Assembly: GCF_000819985.1 (NCBI RefSeq)
Contig: NZ_CDBZ01000066.1
Coordinates: 1 to 58,566 of the forward strand
DNA: 58,566 bases
Reading direction: 5' to 3'
From: Aeromonas media
Lineage (GTDB): Bacteria > Pseudomonadota > Gammaproteobacteria > Enterobacterales > Aeromonadaceae
Positions within the stretch are counted from its first letter, which is position 1; every line of letters starts with the position of its first letter. This document shows positions 1 to 8,882 of the stretch, piece after piece. The notes beneath the pieces were generated by a model. It saw only the letters and a list, made by a program, of their open reading frames with translations. It was not told where the DNA came from and did not search any database. The position numbers were made by a program, and so were the translations under genes.

Positions 1-2
1 AA

Positions 3-1109
3 TCAGGTGCGGAATGACGGGTATACGGCTGTGGCAGTCAGCAACTGATCGGCAAAGGTAAATATCTCATCAACGGAGCCAATAGGATGTCGGGTTTCTT
101 TCTTGTCAGCATCAAATAAACCAAGATATTTCTGCTTCGAATTGAAATGTAAGCGGCACAGAGGCTTGCGGTTATTGTCGTCGAGCAAGATACCAAAATA
201 ACTCTGGGTGTCCCTGGCCGCTATCCTGGTTACATCAAACCGCTGCCTCAGGATGGCTTTGACGACGTTGAAGCCTTCAACCTCCTCAATGCTGGTGTCG
301 ATCTTCGATTTTTCTTCATTATTATTCTCAGCCTCATTGCCATCGTTTGAGCCACTACTGTCAAAGACGGGCTGAATTGTTGAGGAATTGACGCTGCTAC
401 CTATCGCTGACTTCAATCTGGCATTGATGCTGTCATTGAGGAACTGGCTGAGAGCTTTCTTGGTGATGTCGGTAAAAGACTGTTTCACTCGTGCAGTAAG
501 AACGCCGTCATAAATACGGGATGCAAAGAATTTCACAAAGTCTTCTTCTGGTGAGGAAAATTGCTCGGCGAGCAATTTCTTGATTTGACTGAGGTATTTC
601 AGCTCTCCCGCCGCATCTACTACGGATTCAACATCGAAGGCGGTCTTGGTCAGCTTCAGCACCTCGGGTACTACGTGCTCATCGATATCTTCCAGATCCA
701 GCGTTAGGAATGGTTTCTCGTCCATCTTGTTTGGGGCATCAAGGTCGGTATAGAACTCGTATTGAGCACCATTGGTCAGTATCCCGATCCGGGCATTGGT
801 GACGGCAAAGTACCTGAATAGTTGTCCTGAATGCTTGGCAGAGAGCTTCTCACTGTATTTCTTACACTCCACCAATATTTGTACCTGACCATCTTTGAGA
901 ATGGCGTAGTCAACTTTTTCGCCTTTCTTGATACCCGTGTCTGCAGTGAATTCGGGGATTACTTCGGTGGGGTCGAACACATCATAACCGAGTACGCGGT
1001 TGAGAAATGGCATGACAAAGGCGTTCTTTGTTGCCTCTTCGGTTGCGATCATGGATGACTGCTGAGTGATTTTTTTGGCTAGGCTCTGTAGCTGTTCTGA
1101 AAAATCCAT
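3..1109 (-). CDS. orphan HsdR N-terminal-domain nuclease-like protein
   Basis: This 368-residue protein resembles the stand-alone type I restriction R-subunit N-terminal family (HSDR_N). A PD-(D/E)xK-type site is visible: D67 in VDYAI and E81-C-K83 in ILVECKK, preceded by a helical region. The rest is helical and ends in a beta-rich segment from about residue 280. No helicase motifs and no hsdM or hsdS neighbour are seen, so it is not a complete restriction system as far as the window shows. The ATG has a GAGGAA ribosome site. Base composition is visibly more AT-rich than glnE next door, which suggests horizontal acquisition. The stop codon lies at the window edge. Function is unknown; nuclease activity is inferred from the motif only. 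Confidence 0.7.
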   Translation of the reverse strand: MDFSEQLQSLAKKITQQSSMIATEEATKNAFVMPFLNRVLGYDVFDPTEVIPEFTADTGIKKGEKVDYAILKDGQVQILVECKKYSEKLSAKHSGQLFRYFAVTNARIGILTNGAQYEFYTDLDAPNKMDEKPFLTLDLEDIDEHVVPEVLKLTKTAFDVESVVDAAGELKYLSQIKKLLAEQFSSPEEDFVKFFASRIYDGVLTARVKQSFTDITKKALSQFLNDSINARLKSAIGSSVNSSTIQPVFDSSGSNDGNEAENNNEEKSKIDTSIEEVEGFNVVKAILRQRFDVTRIAARDTQSYFGILLDDNNRKPLCRLHFNSKQKYLGLFDADKKETRHPIGSVDEIFTFADQLLTATAVYPSFRT

Positions 1110-1382
1110 TATTTCCTCTCTGCATCGACGCGCTGTGTTGGTACTGCTCAGTTGGGGTTAGATGCTCCTCTCTGGATTAACGATATGCCTGTGACCCAGA
1201 TTCCCACGTTTCTGCCCATATTCAGCAAAGCGCCATACGATGCCAAGATATGAATACCTGAAACAGGATCCAGCTCACCGCTATTGAGCTGTATATGAAA
1301 TAAATCGAGGGATCTTGTTCGAGCGGGCCTTAATACAACAAGGGGCGCCGTGGCGCCCCTTGTTGTCGATGCGGCGGTAGCC
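1110..1382. other. intergenic stretch between the nuclease-like gene and glnE
   Basis: This 273-base gap holds the ribosome site of the nuclease-like gene at its left end and the glnE terminator at its right end. The middle is AT-richer than glnE and may belong to the same acquired segment. I found no convincing gene: one open frame on the minus strand has no family resemblance and runs through the terminator. Confidence 0.5.
1335..1366 (-). terminator. rho-independent-type terminator of glnE
   Basis: A perfect 15-base inverted repeat with a 2-base centre (left arm 1335-1349, right arm 1352-1366). Both outer flanks are ACAACA/TGTTGT, so it could act in either direction. It lies just past the glnE stop. 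Confidence 0.8.
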
Positions 1383-4277
1383 TTACTCCCCCAGCAGCTG
1401 TTGCCAGACCGCCAGCACATGGCCCCGCTCGGTCAGCAGCTGATCGTCCCCCACCTTGCGGGAGATCTCCGAGAGGTTGAGGCGATGGCCCTGGTTGCGG
1501 ATCTCCAGATAGGCGTGTTTCAGCCCCTCCGCCTGCTCCAGGGTCAATACCCCCGCCATCACGCACTCGTCGAAGATGCGCACGTTGTCCGACCAGCGGG
1601 TCAGGGCCTCAGGCTCGCCACAGGCGTGGGCCAGCACCAGGTACTGGGCGATGAACTCTATGTCCACCATGCCGCCCGGGGACTGCTTGAGATCGAACTC
1701 CCCCTCGCCCGCCTTGAGCAGGTGATCCCGCATCTTGTGGCGCATCTCGCGCACCTCGCGGGCCAGGGTTGGGAGGTCGCGCTCCTTGGCCAGCACGGCG
1801 CGACGGATGCGGGCAAAGTCGGCGATGACCCCCTCGTCCCCATAGATGGGGCGGGCCCGCACCAGGGCCTGATGCTCCCAGGTCCAGGCCTCGTGCTGCT
1901 GGTACTGCTCATAGGCGGCGAGAGAGGAGACCAGCAGGCCGGCGTCGCCGGAGGGGCGCAGCCGCATGTCGATCTCGTAGAGGATCCCCGAGGGGGTGCG
2001 GGTGCTGAACAGGTGCAGGATCCGCTGGGCCAGGCGCAGGTAGAACTGGCGGCTGTCGATGGGCTTGCGCCCGTCGGTGTAGCCGTTGGGGTCACCGCCG
2101 TGCAGGAAGACGAGATCGAGATCCGAGCCGTAACCCAGCTCTATGCCGCCCAGCTTGCCGTAGGCCACCACGGCGAAGCCGCGCTGGCCGCTCAGTGCCA
2201 CCTCGGGGGGTACCCCGTAGCGCTCGCTCATCTGGGCCCAGGCCTGATTGACCACCTCTTCGGTGATGGCCTCCGCCAGCCAGGTGAGGTGGTCGCTCAC
2301 CTTCATCAGCGGCAGGGCGCCGGCGATGTCGGCGGCGACTATGCGCAGCAGCTGTACCTGCTTGAACTGGCGTAGCGCCTCCATCTGCTGCTCCACGTCC
2401 TCTTCGGGGATGCGCAGCAGGAACTGACGCAGCTGGGGCTTGTACTGATCCAGCGGGGTGGGGTGGTAGAGGTGCTGGGGATCCAGCAGCTCGTCCAGCA
2501 GTATGGGGTAGCGGGCGAGCTGCTCGCTCACCAGGTTGCTCTCGTCGCACAGGCGCACCAGCTGGCGCAGGGCGGCGGGGTTCTCCGCCAGCAGTTGCAG
2601 GTAGGCGCTGCGGGTGAAGATGCGGGTCAGCAGGGTGCAGACCCGCTCGAACAGGCGGGCGGGCTCACGGCTCGCCACCACCAGTCGCAGCAGCTCAGGC
2701 ATCAGCCAGTCCAGGGCGATGCGCCCCTGGGGCCCGACCTGGCGGCGCTTGTACTCCTCCTTGAAGCGCAGCAGAGCGGCGCAAAGCGGCGCAGGCTCGG
2801 TCACCCCTTGTGCAGTCAGCAGTTGCTCCAGCTCGGCGGCGTCGAGCTCGGTGCGCCAGAGATCGAGCCAGAGCTGCTCCAGGTGAGCGGGGGCTTCTTT
2901 CTCTTCCCCCACCACGGCGACGAACTCCTGATGGACTATGGCCATCTCCTCGTCGAGGTGCGTCATGAAGGCGTCCCAGTCGGCGAAGCCGGTGGCGGCG
3001 ATCAGTCGCTGGCGATCCCGCTCCTCGGTGGGCAGGGTCTGGGTCTGCTGATCCCCTATCTCCTGCAATATGTTCTCGACCCGGCGCAGGAAGCGATAAG
3101 CCTGGAGCAAGCGCGCGCAGCGCTCCTCATCGAGGGCGCCGCTTTGGGCGATGGCCGCCAGCGCTTCGGGCAGGTGGCGCACCCGCAGGGCGGGCTCGCG
3201 GCCGCCACGGATGAGCTGCAGCGCCTGGGCGATGAACTCCACCTCGCGGATGCCGCCGGCCCCCAGCTTGATGTTGCCCTCCAGCCCCTTGCGGCGTACC
3301 TCGGCGGCTATCATCGCCTTCATCTGGCGCAGGCCGTCGATGACGCCAAAGTCGATGTAGCGGCGGAACACGAAGGGGCGCAGTAGCTCGGTGAGGGCCT
3401 GGGCGTGTTCGCACTGGGGCCCCAGCACCCGCGCCTTGACCATGGCGTAGCGCTCCCAGTTGCGGCCATGGTGCTGGTAGTAATCCTCCATGGCGGCGAA
3501 GGAGATGGCGAGCGGCCCCGCCTCGCCGAAGGGGCGCAGCCGCATGTCGACTCTGAACACCTGACCATCCTGAGTGGGCTGGTGCAGGGCGTTGATCAGG
3601 CGCTGGCCCAGCTTGATGAAGAACTGCTGGTTGGCGAGTTCGCGCCGCCCGCCGACCGTGTAGCCGTTCTCCGGGAAGGTGAAGATGAGGTCGATGTCCG
3701 AGGAGAAGTTCAGCTCGCCGCCCCCCAGCTTGCCCATGCCGAGGATGAGCAGGGGCTGAGGGTCGCCGTTGCCGTCCATGGGGGTGCCAAGCTCGGCGCA
3801 CTGTCTGGCGTAGAGCCAGTCCCGGGCGCCGCAGATCAGCGCGTCCGCGAGCCTGGTGAGATGGATGAAACTCTCTTCCACCTCGGCCTGACCCAGCAGC
3901 TCGCGCCAGGCGATCACCAGCATGCGGCTGCGTCTGAACTGGCGCAGCACTCGCTTGAGCGCCTCCTCGTCATGGACCTCGGCGAGCAGGGCCGCCAGAT
4001 CGCCCTCGTAGGCGGGCCAGCGCTCGGACAGCGCCAGATCCCCGGAGGTCAGGGTCTGTGCCAGCAGCTCCGGCTGCTTGATGAGGGAGTCTGCGACGAA
4101 ATCCGAGAGGCCAAACAGGGTCAGCAGGGTCTGCTGCTCCATCGCGGGCAAATCGCCATAGTCGGGCGCCAGCGCCAGCAGCCGCTGCCACTGGCGCCCG
4201 GCCTGATCCTGCAGCAAGGGTGACAGAGCAGAGAGGGATGCCGGAGATGGGGGAAGAGAAGAGGAATGCTGGGCCAC
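1383..4277 (-). CDS. glnE: bifunctional glutamine synthetase adenylyltransferase/deadenylase GlnE
   Basis: GlnE attaches AMP to, and removes it from, glutamine synthetase in response to PII signalling, tuning nitrogen assimilation. Two nucleotidyltransferase cores are visible: GMGKLGGGELNFSSDIDLIF near residues 178-198 (deadenylylating half) and YGKLGGIELGYGSDLDLVF near residue 700 (adenylylating half). Each carries the expected G...DxD metal site. Length is 964 residues with this start, against about 946 in E. coli. I chose the GTG at 4277 because AAGGA sits 8 bases upstream. The frame stays open to another GTG at 4361, but that one has no ribosome site and would add 28 low-complexity residues. 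Confidence 0.95.
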   Translation of the reverse strand: MAQHSSSLPPSPASLSALSPLLQDQAGRQWQRLLALAPDYGDLPAMEQQTLLTLFGLSDFVADSLIKQPELLAQTLTSGDLALSERWPAYEGDLAALLAEVHDEEALKRVLRQFRRSRMLVIAWRELLGQAEVEESFIHLTRLADALICGARDWLYARQCAELGTPMDGNGDPQPLLILGMGKLGGGELNFSSDIDLIFTFPENGYTVGGRRELANQQFFIKLGQRLINALHQPTQDGQVFRVDMRLRPFGEAGPLAISFAAMEDYYQHHGRNWERYAMVKARVLGPQCEHAQALTELLRPFVFRRYIDFGVIDGLRQMKAMIAAEVRRKGLEGNIKLGAGGIREVEFIAQALQLIRGGREPALRVRHLPEALAAIAQSGALDEERCARLLQAYRFLRRVENILQEIGDQQTQTLPTEERDRQRLIAATGFADWDAFMTHLDEEMAIVHQEFVAVVGEEKEAPAHLEQLWLDLWRTELDAAELEQLLTAQGVTEPAPLCAALLRFKEEYKRRQVGPQGRIALDWLMPELLRLVVASREPARLFERVCTLLTRIFTRSAYLQLLAENPAALRQLVRLCDESNLVSEQLARYPILLDELLDPQHLYHPTPLDQYKPQLRQFLLRIPEEDVEQQMEALRQFKQVQLLRIVAADIAGALPLMKVSDHLTWLAEAITEEVVNQAWAQMSERYGVPPEVALSGQRGFAVVAYGKLGGIELGYGSDLDLVFLHGGDPNGYTDGRKPIDSRQFYLRLAQRILHLFSTRTPSGILYEIDMRLRPSGDAGLLVSSLAAYEQYQQHEAWTWEHQALVRARPIYGDEGVIADFARIRRAVLAKERDLPTLAREVREMRHKMRDHLLKAGEGEFDLKQSPGGMVDIEFIAQYLVLAHACGEPEALTRWSDNVRIFDECVMAGVLTLEQAEGLKHAYLEIRNQGHRLNLSEISRKVGDDQLLTERGHVLAVWQQLLGE

Positions 4278-4383
4278 GGTTGCCGTCCTTGTGATTAACG
4301 GGTCTGCAGAGGGAATGAAAACACCGGCAGCCAATCTAGCATTGTCCCGCGCCTGCGTCACAGCCCGGGAGAGAGAAGCATGA

Positions 4384-4409
4384 GCCGGCGGGGAAAATGG
4401 GCCGCCGGC
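4384..4409 (-). terminator. possible weak terminator after the GNAT gene
   Basis: An 8-base inverted repeat (GCCGGCGG at 4384-4391, CCGCCGGC at 4402-4409) lies directly after the acetyltransferase stop. It is GC-rich, but no T-run follows on the minus strand, so termination is uncertain. Confidence 0.3.
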
Positions 4410-4415
4410 GCAGGC

Positions 4416-4856
4416 TCAGGGGCGCTGATAGATCTCGGGGTCGTATTTTTCCATCAGGCTGCCAGGGGCGCGGGGCGGCGCGAAGCCAAAACCGGCATAG
4501 AGCCCCTGGGCATCCGAGGTGGCAAGCATGAGGCGGCGCAGCCCCTGCAAGGCGGGATGGGCCAGGATGGCGGCGATCAGCGCCTTGCTGTGGCCCTGAC
4601 CGCGATGGGCGGGCAGCACGAATACATCGGACAGATAGCCGAAGGTGGCTTTGTCTGTGATGACCCGGGCGAAGGCCACCTGCTGGCCGTCGACATAGCC
4701 GCCGAAGCAGAGGGAATGATTGATGGCCCGTTGCACCGTGGAGAGGGGAATGCCGAGGCTCCAGTAGGCCTCCTCGGACAGGAAACGGTGAATGAGCGGG
4801 ACATCGAGGCGTCCCTTGTCGTCGCTGATCTCCAGTGGGGATTGGGTGTGCTGCAT
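4416..4856 (-). CDS. GNAT family N-acetyltransferase
   Basis: A 146-residue single-domain acetyltransferase. The acetyl-CoA binding motif A is clear: the strand YLSDVFVLPAHRGQGHSKALI carries the R-G-Q-G-H/x pyrophosphate loop, followed by LMLATSDAQGLYAGFGF, the usual motif B with the catalytic-region Tyr. It resembles small uncharacterised GNATs that act on amino groups of small molecules or peptides; the substrate cannot be read from sequence. The ATG at 4856 is preferred over one 21 bases upstream because AAGGAG lies 7 bases before it. It appears monocistronic between glnE and the chemotaxis gene. Confidence 0.85.
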   Translation of the reverse strand: MQHTQSPLEISDDKGRLDVPLIHRFLSEEAYWSLGIPLSTVQRAINHSLCFGGYVDGQQVAFARVITDKATFGYLSDVFVLPAHRGQGHSKALIAAILAHPALQGLRRLMLATSDAQGLYAGFGFAPPRAPGSLMEKYDPEIYQRP

Positions 4857-4888
4857 CCTGGCTCCTTGCCGTGACATGAGATGAAATG

Positions 4889-4911
4889 AAAAAGGCCCCT
4901 CGCGGGGCCTT
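4889..4911 (-). terminator. terminator of the chemotaxis transducer gene
   Basis: Stem AAGGCCCC / GGGGCCTT (4892-4899, 4904-4911) with a 4-base loop, followed on the minus strand by a run of five Ts. It lies 23 bases past the stop of the transducer gene. Confidence 0.8.
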
Positions 4912-4933
4912 CCAGTTTACTCAAATCACGGCC

Positions 4934-6184
4934 TCAGGCCAGCTTGAAGGCCTGGATATGATTGTCCAGCGTCTGGCTGTGGTGCTCCACCAGTTCGGAG
5001 GCATCTTTCAGCTCCCGCAGCACCACCACGGAGCCTTCCACCACCTGTTTGACCTGCTCCAGGTTGGCGTTCATCTCTTCGGCCACCGAGCTCTGCTGCT
5101 CGGAGGCGGCGGCGATCTGGCGGTTCATGTCGGCCACCCCCTGCACCCGCTGCACTATGGTGGCGAGCTGATCGCCGGCCTGGGTCACCTGCGCCACCCC
5201 CTTGTCCGCCTGCTGAACGCTCTCGGCCATCAGGCCGACGGCCTGGCGGGCATTGCCCTGCAACTGCTCGATCATCTTCTGGATCTCGACGGTGGCGGCC
5301 TGGGCCCGGTTCGCGAGTTCGCGCACCTCGGAGGCGACCACGGCGAAGCCACGCCCCGCCTCGCCGGCGCGGGCGGCCTCGATGGCGGCGTTCAGAGCCA
5401 ACAGGTTGGTCTGCTCCGAGATGCTGCGGATGGTGTCCACCACTGAGCCGATGCGATCGACCCCGTGCTCCACCTCGTTGACCACGGCAGAGGAGCGCTG
5501 GATGTTGCCGGAGAGGGTGTCTATGGTGCTGACGGTGGCGGCCACACAGCGGCTGCCCTCCTCGGCCAGGGCGCTGGCATCGAAGGTGGCGTGGGAGGCC
5601 TGTTCCGCATGGTTGGCCACCTCGCGAATGGCGCCCACCATCTGGCTCATGGCGCTGGCGAGCTGTTCTATCTGGGTGAACTCCTCGTTGATCGCCTCGT
5701 TCGCCTCCTCCATGCAAAGCGTCACCTGGGAGGCGATGTCATTGAGCTCCTTGCAGGCGGCGCGCTGGGTGCCGAACACCTCCTTGAGGTTATCCTGGGA
5801 ATGGGCGACCGCCTTGGCGATGTCCCCGAACTCGTCCCGGGACTTGAGCAGCACGCTGTGGCTGAGATCCTTGCGGGCGAAGCGCTCCAGCAGGCCCACC
5901 AGATAATGCACCTGCTTGACCATGAGCCGGGAGCCGGTCAGCAGCAGCACCACGAAGACGACCCCCATCAGCGCCGTCTCCATCAGACCGGTCCAGAGCA
6001 GACGATCGGCAATGGCATTCGCCTTGGTGGCGTCTATGCCCTCGCCGAGCAGGGTGGCTTCCAGGTTGCTGGCATCGAACCAGAGCTTGGCCAGCAAGAG
6101 CAGCGTGCTGAACACCATGAGCAGCACCACCTTGGGCACCAACCGGATGTTGCTCATTCGCCTCTCCAGCGAGTTTAACTGCAT
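4934..6184 (-). CDS. methyl-accepting chemotaxis protein with minimal external loop
   Basis: This 416-residue transducer relays a signal to CheA/CheW and the flagellar motor. Two membrane segments are seen (about residues 17-36 and 68-87), separated by only about 30 residues, so there is no room for a normal periplasmic sensor domain. A HAMP-like linker and a cytoplasmic signalling domain follow. The hairpin tip reads [20 protein letters not shown], the hallmark of the family. The ATG at 6184 has AAGGAG 9 bases upstream; a longer frame to 6238 lacks a ribosome site. The input may be membrane state or a partner protein, possibly via the divergent ion-channel gene (inference). Confidence 0.92.
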   Translation of the reverse strand: MQLNSLERRMSNIRLVPKVVLLMVFSTLLLLAKLWFDASNLEATLLGEGIDATKANAIADRLLWTGLMETALMGVVFVVLLLTGSRLMVKQVHYLVGLLERFARKDLSHSVLLKSRDEFGDIAKAVAHSQDNLKEVFGTQRAACKELNDIASQVTLCMEEANEAINEEFTQIEQLASAMSQMVGAIREVANHAEQASHATFDASALAEEGSRCVAATVSTIDTLSGNIQRSSAVVNEVEHGVDRIGSVVDTIRSISEQTNLLALNAAIEAARAGEAGRGFAVVASEVRELANRAQAATVEIQKMIEQLQGNARQAVGLMAESVQQADKGVAQVTQAGDQLATIVQRVQGVADMNRQIAAASEQQSSVAEEMNANLEQVKQVVEGSVVVLRELKDASELVEHHSQTLDNHIQAFKLA

Positions 6185-6285
6185 AATCTTTCTCCTTCTT
6201 AATGGCCGGTTTTCCTTTGTCCTCAGGAATATCGGCATTATCTTCCTTTTTATTAATTCGCACCGTGCCTAAAGTAGGAAATTGT

Positions 6286-7038
6286 ATGCGACATCACTTA
6301 ACTCACCTGCGCGCCATGGATCTGCTGATGGCGTTTCTGTCGGTGATCTCCGTTTCTCTGGTCTGCGCCCGCTGGTGGGGCCACAGTGAGTGGAGTCCGC
6401 AGACCCTGCAACTCTTCTATGACGTCGATAGCCTGATCTGCTATTTCTTCCTCGCCCACTTCGCCTACGGCTGGGTGCGGGCCCCCAATCGGATGGCCTT
6501 CTTCAAGGCCAACTGGTTCTATCTGCCGGGCAGCCTGCCCATGGTGGAACAGCTGCGCTGGGCGCGGCTGATCCAGCTGTGGCGGGTCTATCAGCTGCTG
6601 CGAGACAGGCCGGACCTGCTGGGCATGTTTCGCCGGGAGCGCAACGAAACCACCTTGTCCGGCATTCTGTTCCTGTTCTTCCTGCTGCTGGGGGTGGGCT
6701 CCGGCGTCATGTACTGGCTGGAGACGGGCCAGCCAGGCAGCCTGATCCAGACCCCCTATGACGCCTTCTGGTGGACGCTTGTGACGCTGTCGACCGTGGG
6801 TTACGGGGATCTGGTACCCAAGACCGAGGAGGGGCGCTTCGTCGCCAGCCTGCTCATCCTGTTTGGTGTGGGTCTGTTTGGCGCCCTCAGCGGTTTCATG
6901 GCCAGCCTGTTCGTGCATCCCGGCAAGACCAACGACGACACCACCCTGTGGCGACGCCAGCAGAGCGAGCAGCAGGCGCAACTGTTGCAGGAGCTGAAGG
7001 CCCTGCGTGCCGAGGTGAGGGCATTGCAACAGAAGTAG
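6286..7038 (+). CDS. voltage-gated-type potassium channel subunit
   Basis: A 250-residue inner-membrane protein with the potassium selectivity filter TVGYGD in TLVTLSTVGYGDLVPKT. The topology reads as S1 (LLMAFLSVISVSLVCARWW), S2 (FYDVDSLICYFFLAHFAYG), a positively charged S4-like helix (RWARLIQLWRVYQLLRD), S5, pore loop and S6, then a cytoplasmic coiled coil (QQSEQQAQLLQELKALRAEV). It would tetramerise to pass K+. The ATG at 6286 is preceded by AGGAA; an upstream in-frame start at 6202 has no good ribosome site and would overlap the divergent promoter region. It shares a 101-base promoter region with the chemotaxis transducer on the other strand. Confidence 0.88.
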   Translation: MRHHLTHLRAMDLLMAFLSVISVSLVCARWWGHSEWSPQTLQLFYDVDSLICYFFLAHFAYGWVRAPNRMAFFKANWFYLPGSLPMVEQLRWARLIQLWRVYQLLRDRPDLLGMFRRERNETTLSGILFLFFLLLGVGSGVMYWLETGQPGSLIQTPYDAFWWTLVTLSTVGYGDLVPKTEEGRFVASLLILFGVGLFGALSGFMASLFVHPGKTNDDTTLWRRQQSEQQAQLLQELKALRAEVRALQQK

Positions 7039-7191
7039 CCTGCGGCGTCTGGAATGGTCGCGTGGCAAACGGGAGAGACGGTGAGACGCCTCTCAGTCAG
7101 GGGGGCGCCGCTTTTCTTTGCTTGTCCTTTGACCCGCTGGCGGCTTAACATTCGGCCTGCAACCTAATTCAACGAAGAGAATCGATCGACC

Positions 7192-7797
7192 ATGCGCGCC
7201 CTTCTCGGGATCTTGATCTGCTTGTGTGCCCAACAGGTACTGGCCGATACCCGTTATGTCTCAGACAACATCTTTACCTATATCCACAACGGTCCTGGCA
7301 CCCAGTACCGGATCCTCGGCAGCGTCAAGGCTGGTGAGCCGCTGGAGGTCAAGGCGGTGAACAACGACGCCGGTTTCACCCAGGTGGTGGACGGCCGTGG
7401 TCGTGAAGGCTGGATCAAGAACAGCGAGCTGCAGGCGGAGATCAGCCTGCGCGAGCGCCTTCCCCAGGTTCAGAAAGAGCTGGATGAGGCCAGGGCCCGT
7501 CTGCTGAACCTCAATGGCGACAACGAGCGACGCTTCGCCGAGAAGGATGGCCAGATCACCGAGCAAAGCAAGGAGATCGCCAGCCTGAAGGCCCAGCTCG
7601 CCAGCCAGAGCACAGAGATGAGCAGCCTCAAGGAGCAGAACGACGCCCTGACTCAGAGCTATGACAACCAGGAGCACGACATGCAGATGGACTGGTTCAT
7701 CCGCGGTGGTGCCATGGTGCTCGGCGGCATACTGCTCGGCATTCTCCTCCCCATGCTGCCCCGTCGTCGCAAGAGCAGCGAGCGCTGGATGAACTGA
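7192..7797 (+). CDS. YgiM-type SH3-domain membrane protein (TIGR04211 family)
   Basis: A 201-residue envelope protein: signal sequence (cleavage likely after LAD near residue 19), a bacterial SH3 domain (about residues 20-85, with the typical NIFTYIHNGPGTQYRILGSV beginning), a coiled coil (about 88-165) and one C-terminal membrane helix (GGAMVLGGILLGILLPML) followed by a basic tail. Length and order match E. coli YgiM (206 residues), whose role is poorly known. SH3b domains often bind cell-wall peptides. It has its own terminator downstream. Confidence 0.85.
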   Translation: MRALLGILICLCAQQVLADTRYVSDNIFTYIHNGPGTQYRILGSVKAGEPLEVKAVNNDAGFTQVVDGRGREGWIKNSELQAEISLRERLPQVQKELDEARARLLNLNGDNERRFAEKDGQITEQSKEIASLKAQLASQSTEMSSLKEQNDALTQSYDNQEHDMQMDWFIRGGAMVLGGILLGILLPMLPRRRKSSERWMN

Positions 7798-7820
7798 TCG
7801 CCCGGGCGATCGCCAAGAGA

Positions 7821-7844
7821 AAGGTCGCCACGGCGGCCTTTTTT
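7821..7844 (+). terminator. terminator after the YgiM-type gene
   Basis: Stem AAGGTCGCC / GGCGGCCTT with one G-T pair and a tiny loop, followed directly by TTTT. Confidence 0.75.
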
Positions 7845-7952
7845 CATGGGGGCGCATAGACCATGTCAGGGGTCGCCAGGGGGCCTCTGCGGCCGTAAGA
7901 TGAGCCCAAGACCCGTGCCCTGCGCACCCTTCTCAACAAGAGCCTTCAACAT

Positions 7953-8732
7953 ATGTCATCAACCGAACAGGCCCGCTGGTTCGTGCTGGGGGGCGATCAC
8001 CTCGTCCTGCTGGATGAACGGGGGCAGATCCCCCAGGGCCCCAGGGCCTGCCTGCCCGCCCATCTGCACTCCGCCCATTTTGAGTCTTTTGATGAGTGGG
8101 ACGGGCTGCCCTGTTATCTGCTGGATCTGGGGCCGGATGCCGAGAGCCCTCCCCTGGCGGGGCTGCGCCAGCTGATGGTGGCGGGGGACGAGGAGGGGTT
8201 TCGCCTCGCCGGTCGCGCCTGGCAGTTGGCCACCTTCCGCCGCACCCATCGCTTCTGCGGCGAATGTGGCGCCCCCATGACCCCCAAGGCGAGGGAGTGG
8301 GCACAGATGTGCCGGCATGGTCACGTCGTCTACCCGCGCATCTCCCCCTGTATCATAGTGGCGGTGCGCAAGGGCCCGGCTATCCTGCTGGCGGCCCATC
8401 GCCGTCACTATCAGGCGGAGGATCCCATGTATACGGTGCTGGCGGGCTTCGTGGAGGCGGGGGAGAACCTGGAGCAGTGCGTGGCGCGGGAGGTGTTCGA
8501 GGAGAGCGGCATCCGGGTGTGCAACGTGCGCTACGTGGCGAGCCAGCCCTGGCCCTTCCCCCACAGCCTGATGATGGGCTTCACCGCCGACTACCAGAGC
8601 GGCGAGATCAAGGTGCAGGACGACGAGCTGGTGGCCGCCGACTTCTTCGAGGCGGACCAACTGCCACGGCTGCCCCCCCACGGCACCATAGCGCGGCGGC
8701 TGATCGAGCAGAGCCTCGCAGAGAAGTGGTGA
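7953..8732 (+). CDS. nudC: NAD(+)/NADH diphosphatase, RNA de-NADding enzyme NudC
   Basis: This 259-residue Nudix enzyme splits NAD(H) into NMN(H) and AMP and removes NAD caps from RNA. The Nudix box reads GFVEAGENLEQCVAREVFEESGI (G-x5-E-x7-REVxEExG), followed by the NudC-specific array SQPWPFPHSLM. A zinc-ribbon precedes it. The first Cys pair is C102/C105 and a third is C120, but the fourth position, Cys in E. coli, is Gly123 (CRHGH), so His122 or His124 would have to complete the site. No clear ribosome site is visible before the ATG. It lies alone between the YgiM-type gene and hemE. Confidence 0.93.
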   Translation: MSSTEQARWFVLGGDHLVLLDERGQIPQGPRACLPAHLHSAHFESFDEWDGLPCYLLDLGPDAESPPLAGLRQLMVAGDEEGFRLAGRAWQLATFRRTHRFCGECGAPMTPKAREWAQMCRHGHVVYPRISPCIIVAVRKGPAILLAAHRRHYQAEDPMYTVLAGFVEAGENLEQCVAREVFEESGIRVCNVRYVASQPWPFPHSLMMGFTADYQSGEIKVQDDELVAADFFEADQLPRLPPHGTIARRLIEQSLAEKW

Positions 8733-8834
8733 GGGCGAGGCCCTGAAAAGCGGGGCCTTGGTTTGCGCCCCCTCACATCTTTGCACTCCGGCGACCCTGC
8801 GGCGCGTTTGTGCCGCCCTCAGCCTCGCACAAAG

Positions 8835-8867
8835 TGGTATCATATCCGCCATTTTATGCTGGATATG
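8835..8867 (+). promoter_or_regulatory. candidate hemE promoter (extended -10) and leader dyad
   Basis: TGG-TATCAT (8835-8843) fits an extended -10 element. It runs into a perfect 7-base inverted repeat, CATATCC (8841-8847) and GGATATG (8861-8867), ending 15 bases before the hemE ATG. The dyad could be an operator or a leader hairpin; no regulator is identified. Confidence 0.4.
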
Positions 8868-8882
8868 AACTCAGGAACTGGG

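Noticed and set aside
1148-1420. 90-codon minus-strand frame between the nuclease-like gene and glnE
   Set aside because: It runs through the glnE terminator and into the end of glnE, and resembles no family; I looked for a transposase fragment and saw none.
4278-4361. Longer glnE start at the GTG at 4361
   Set aside because: No ribosome site there, and the extra residues are not typical of GlnE; the GTG at 4277 has AAGGA at good spacing.
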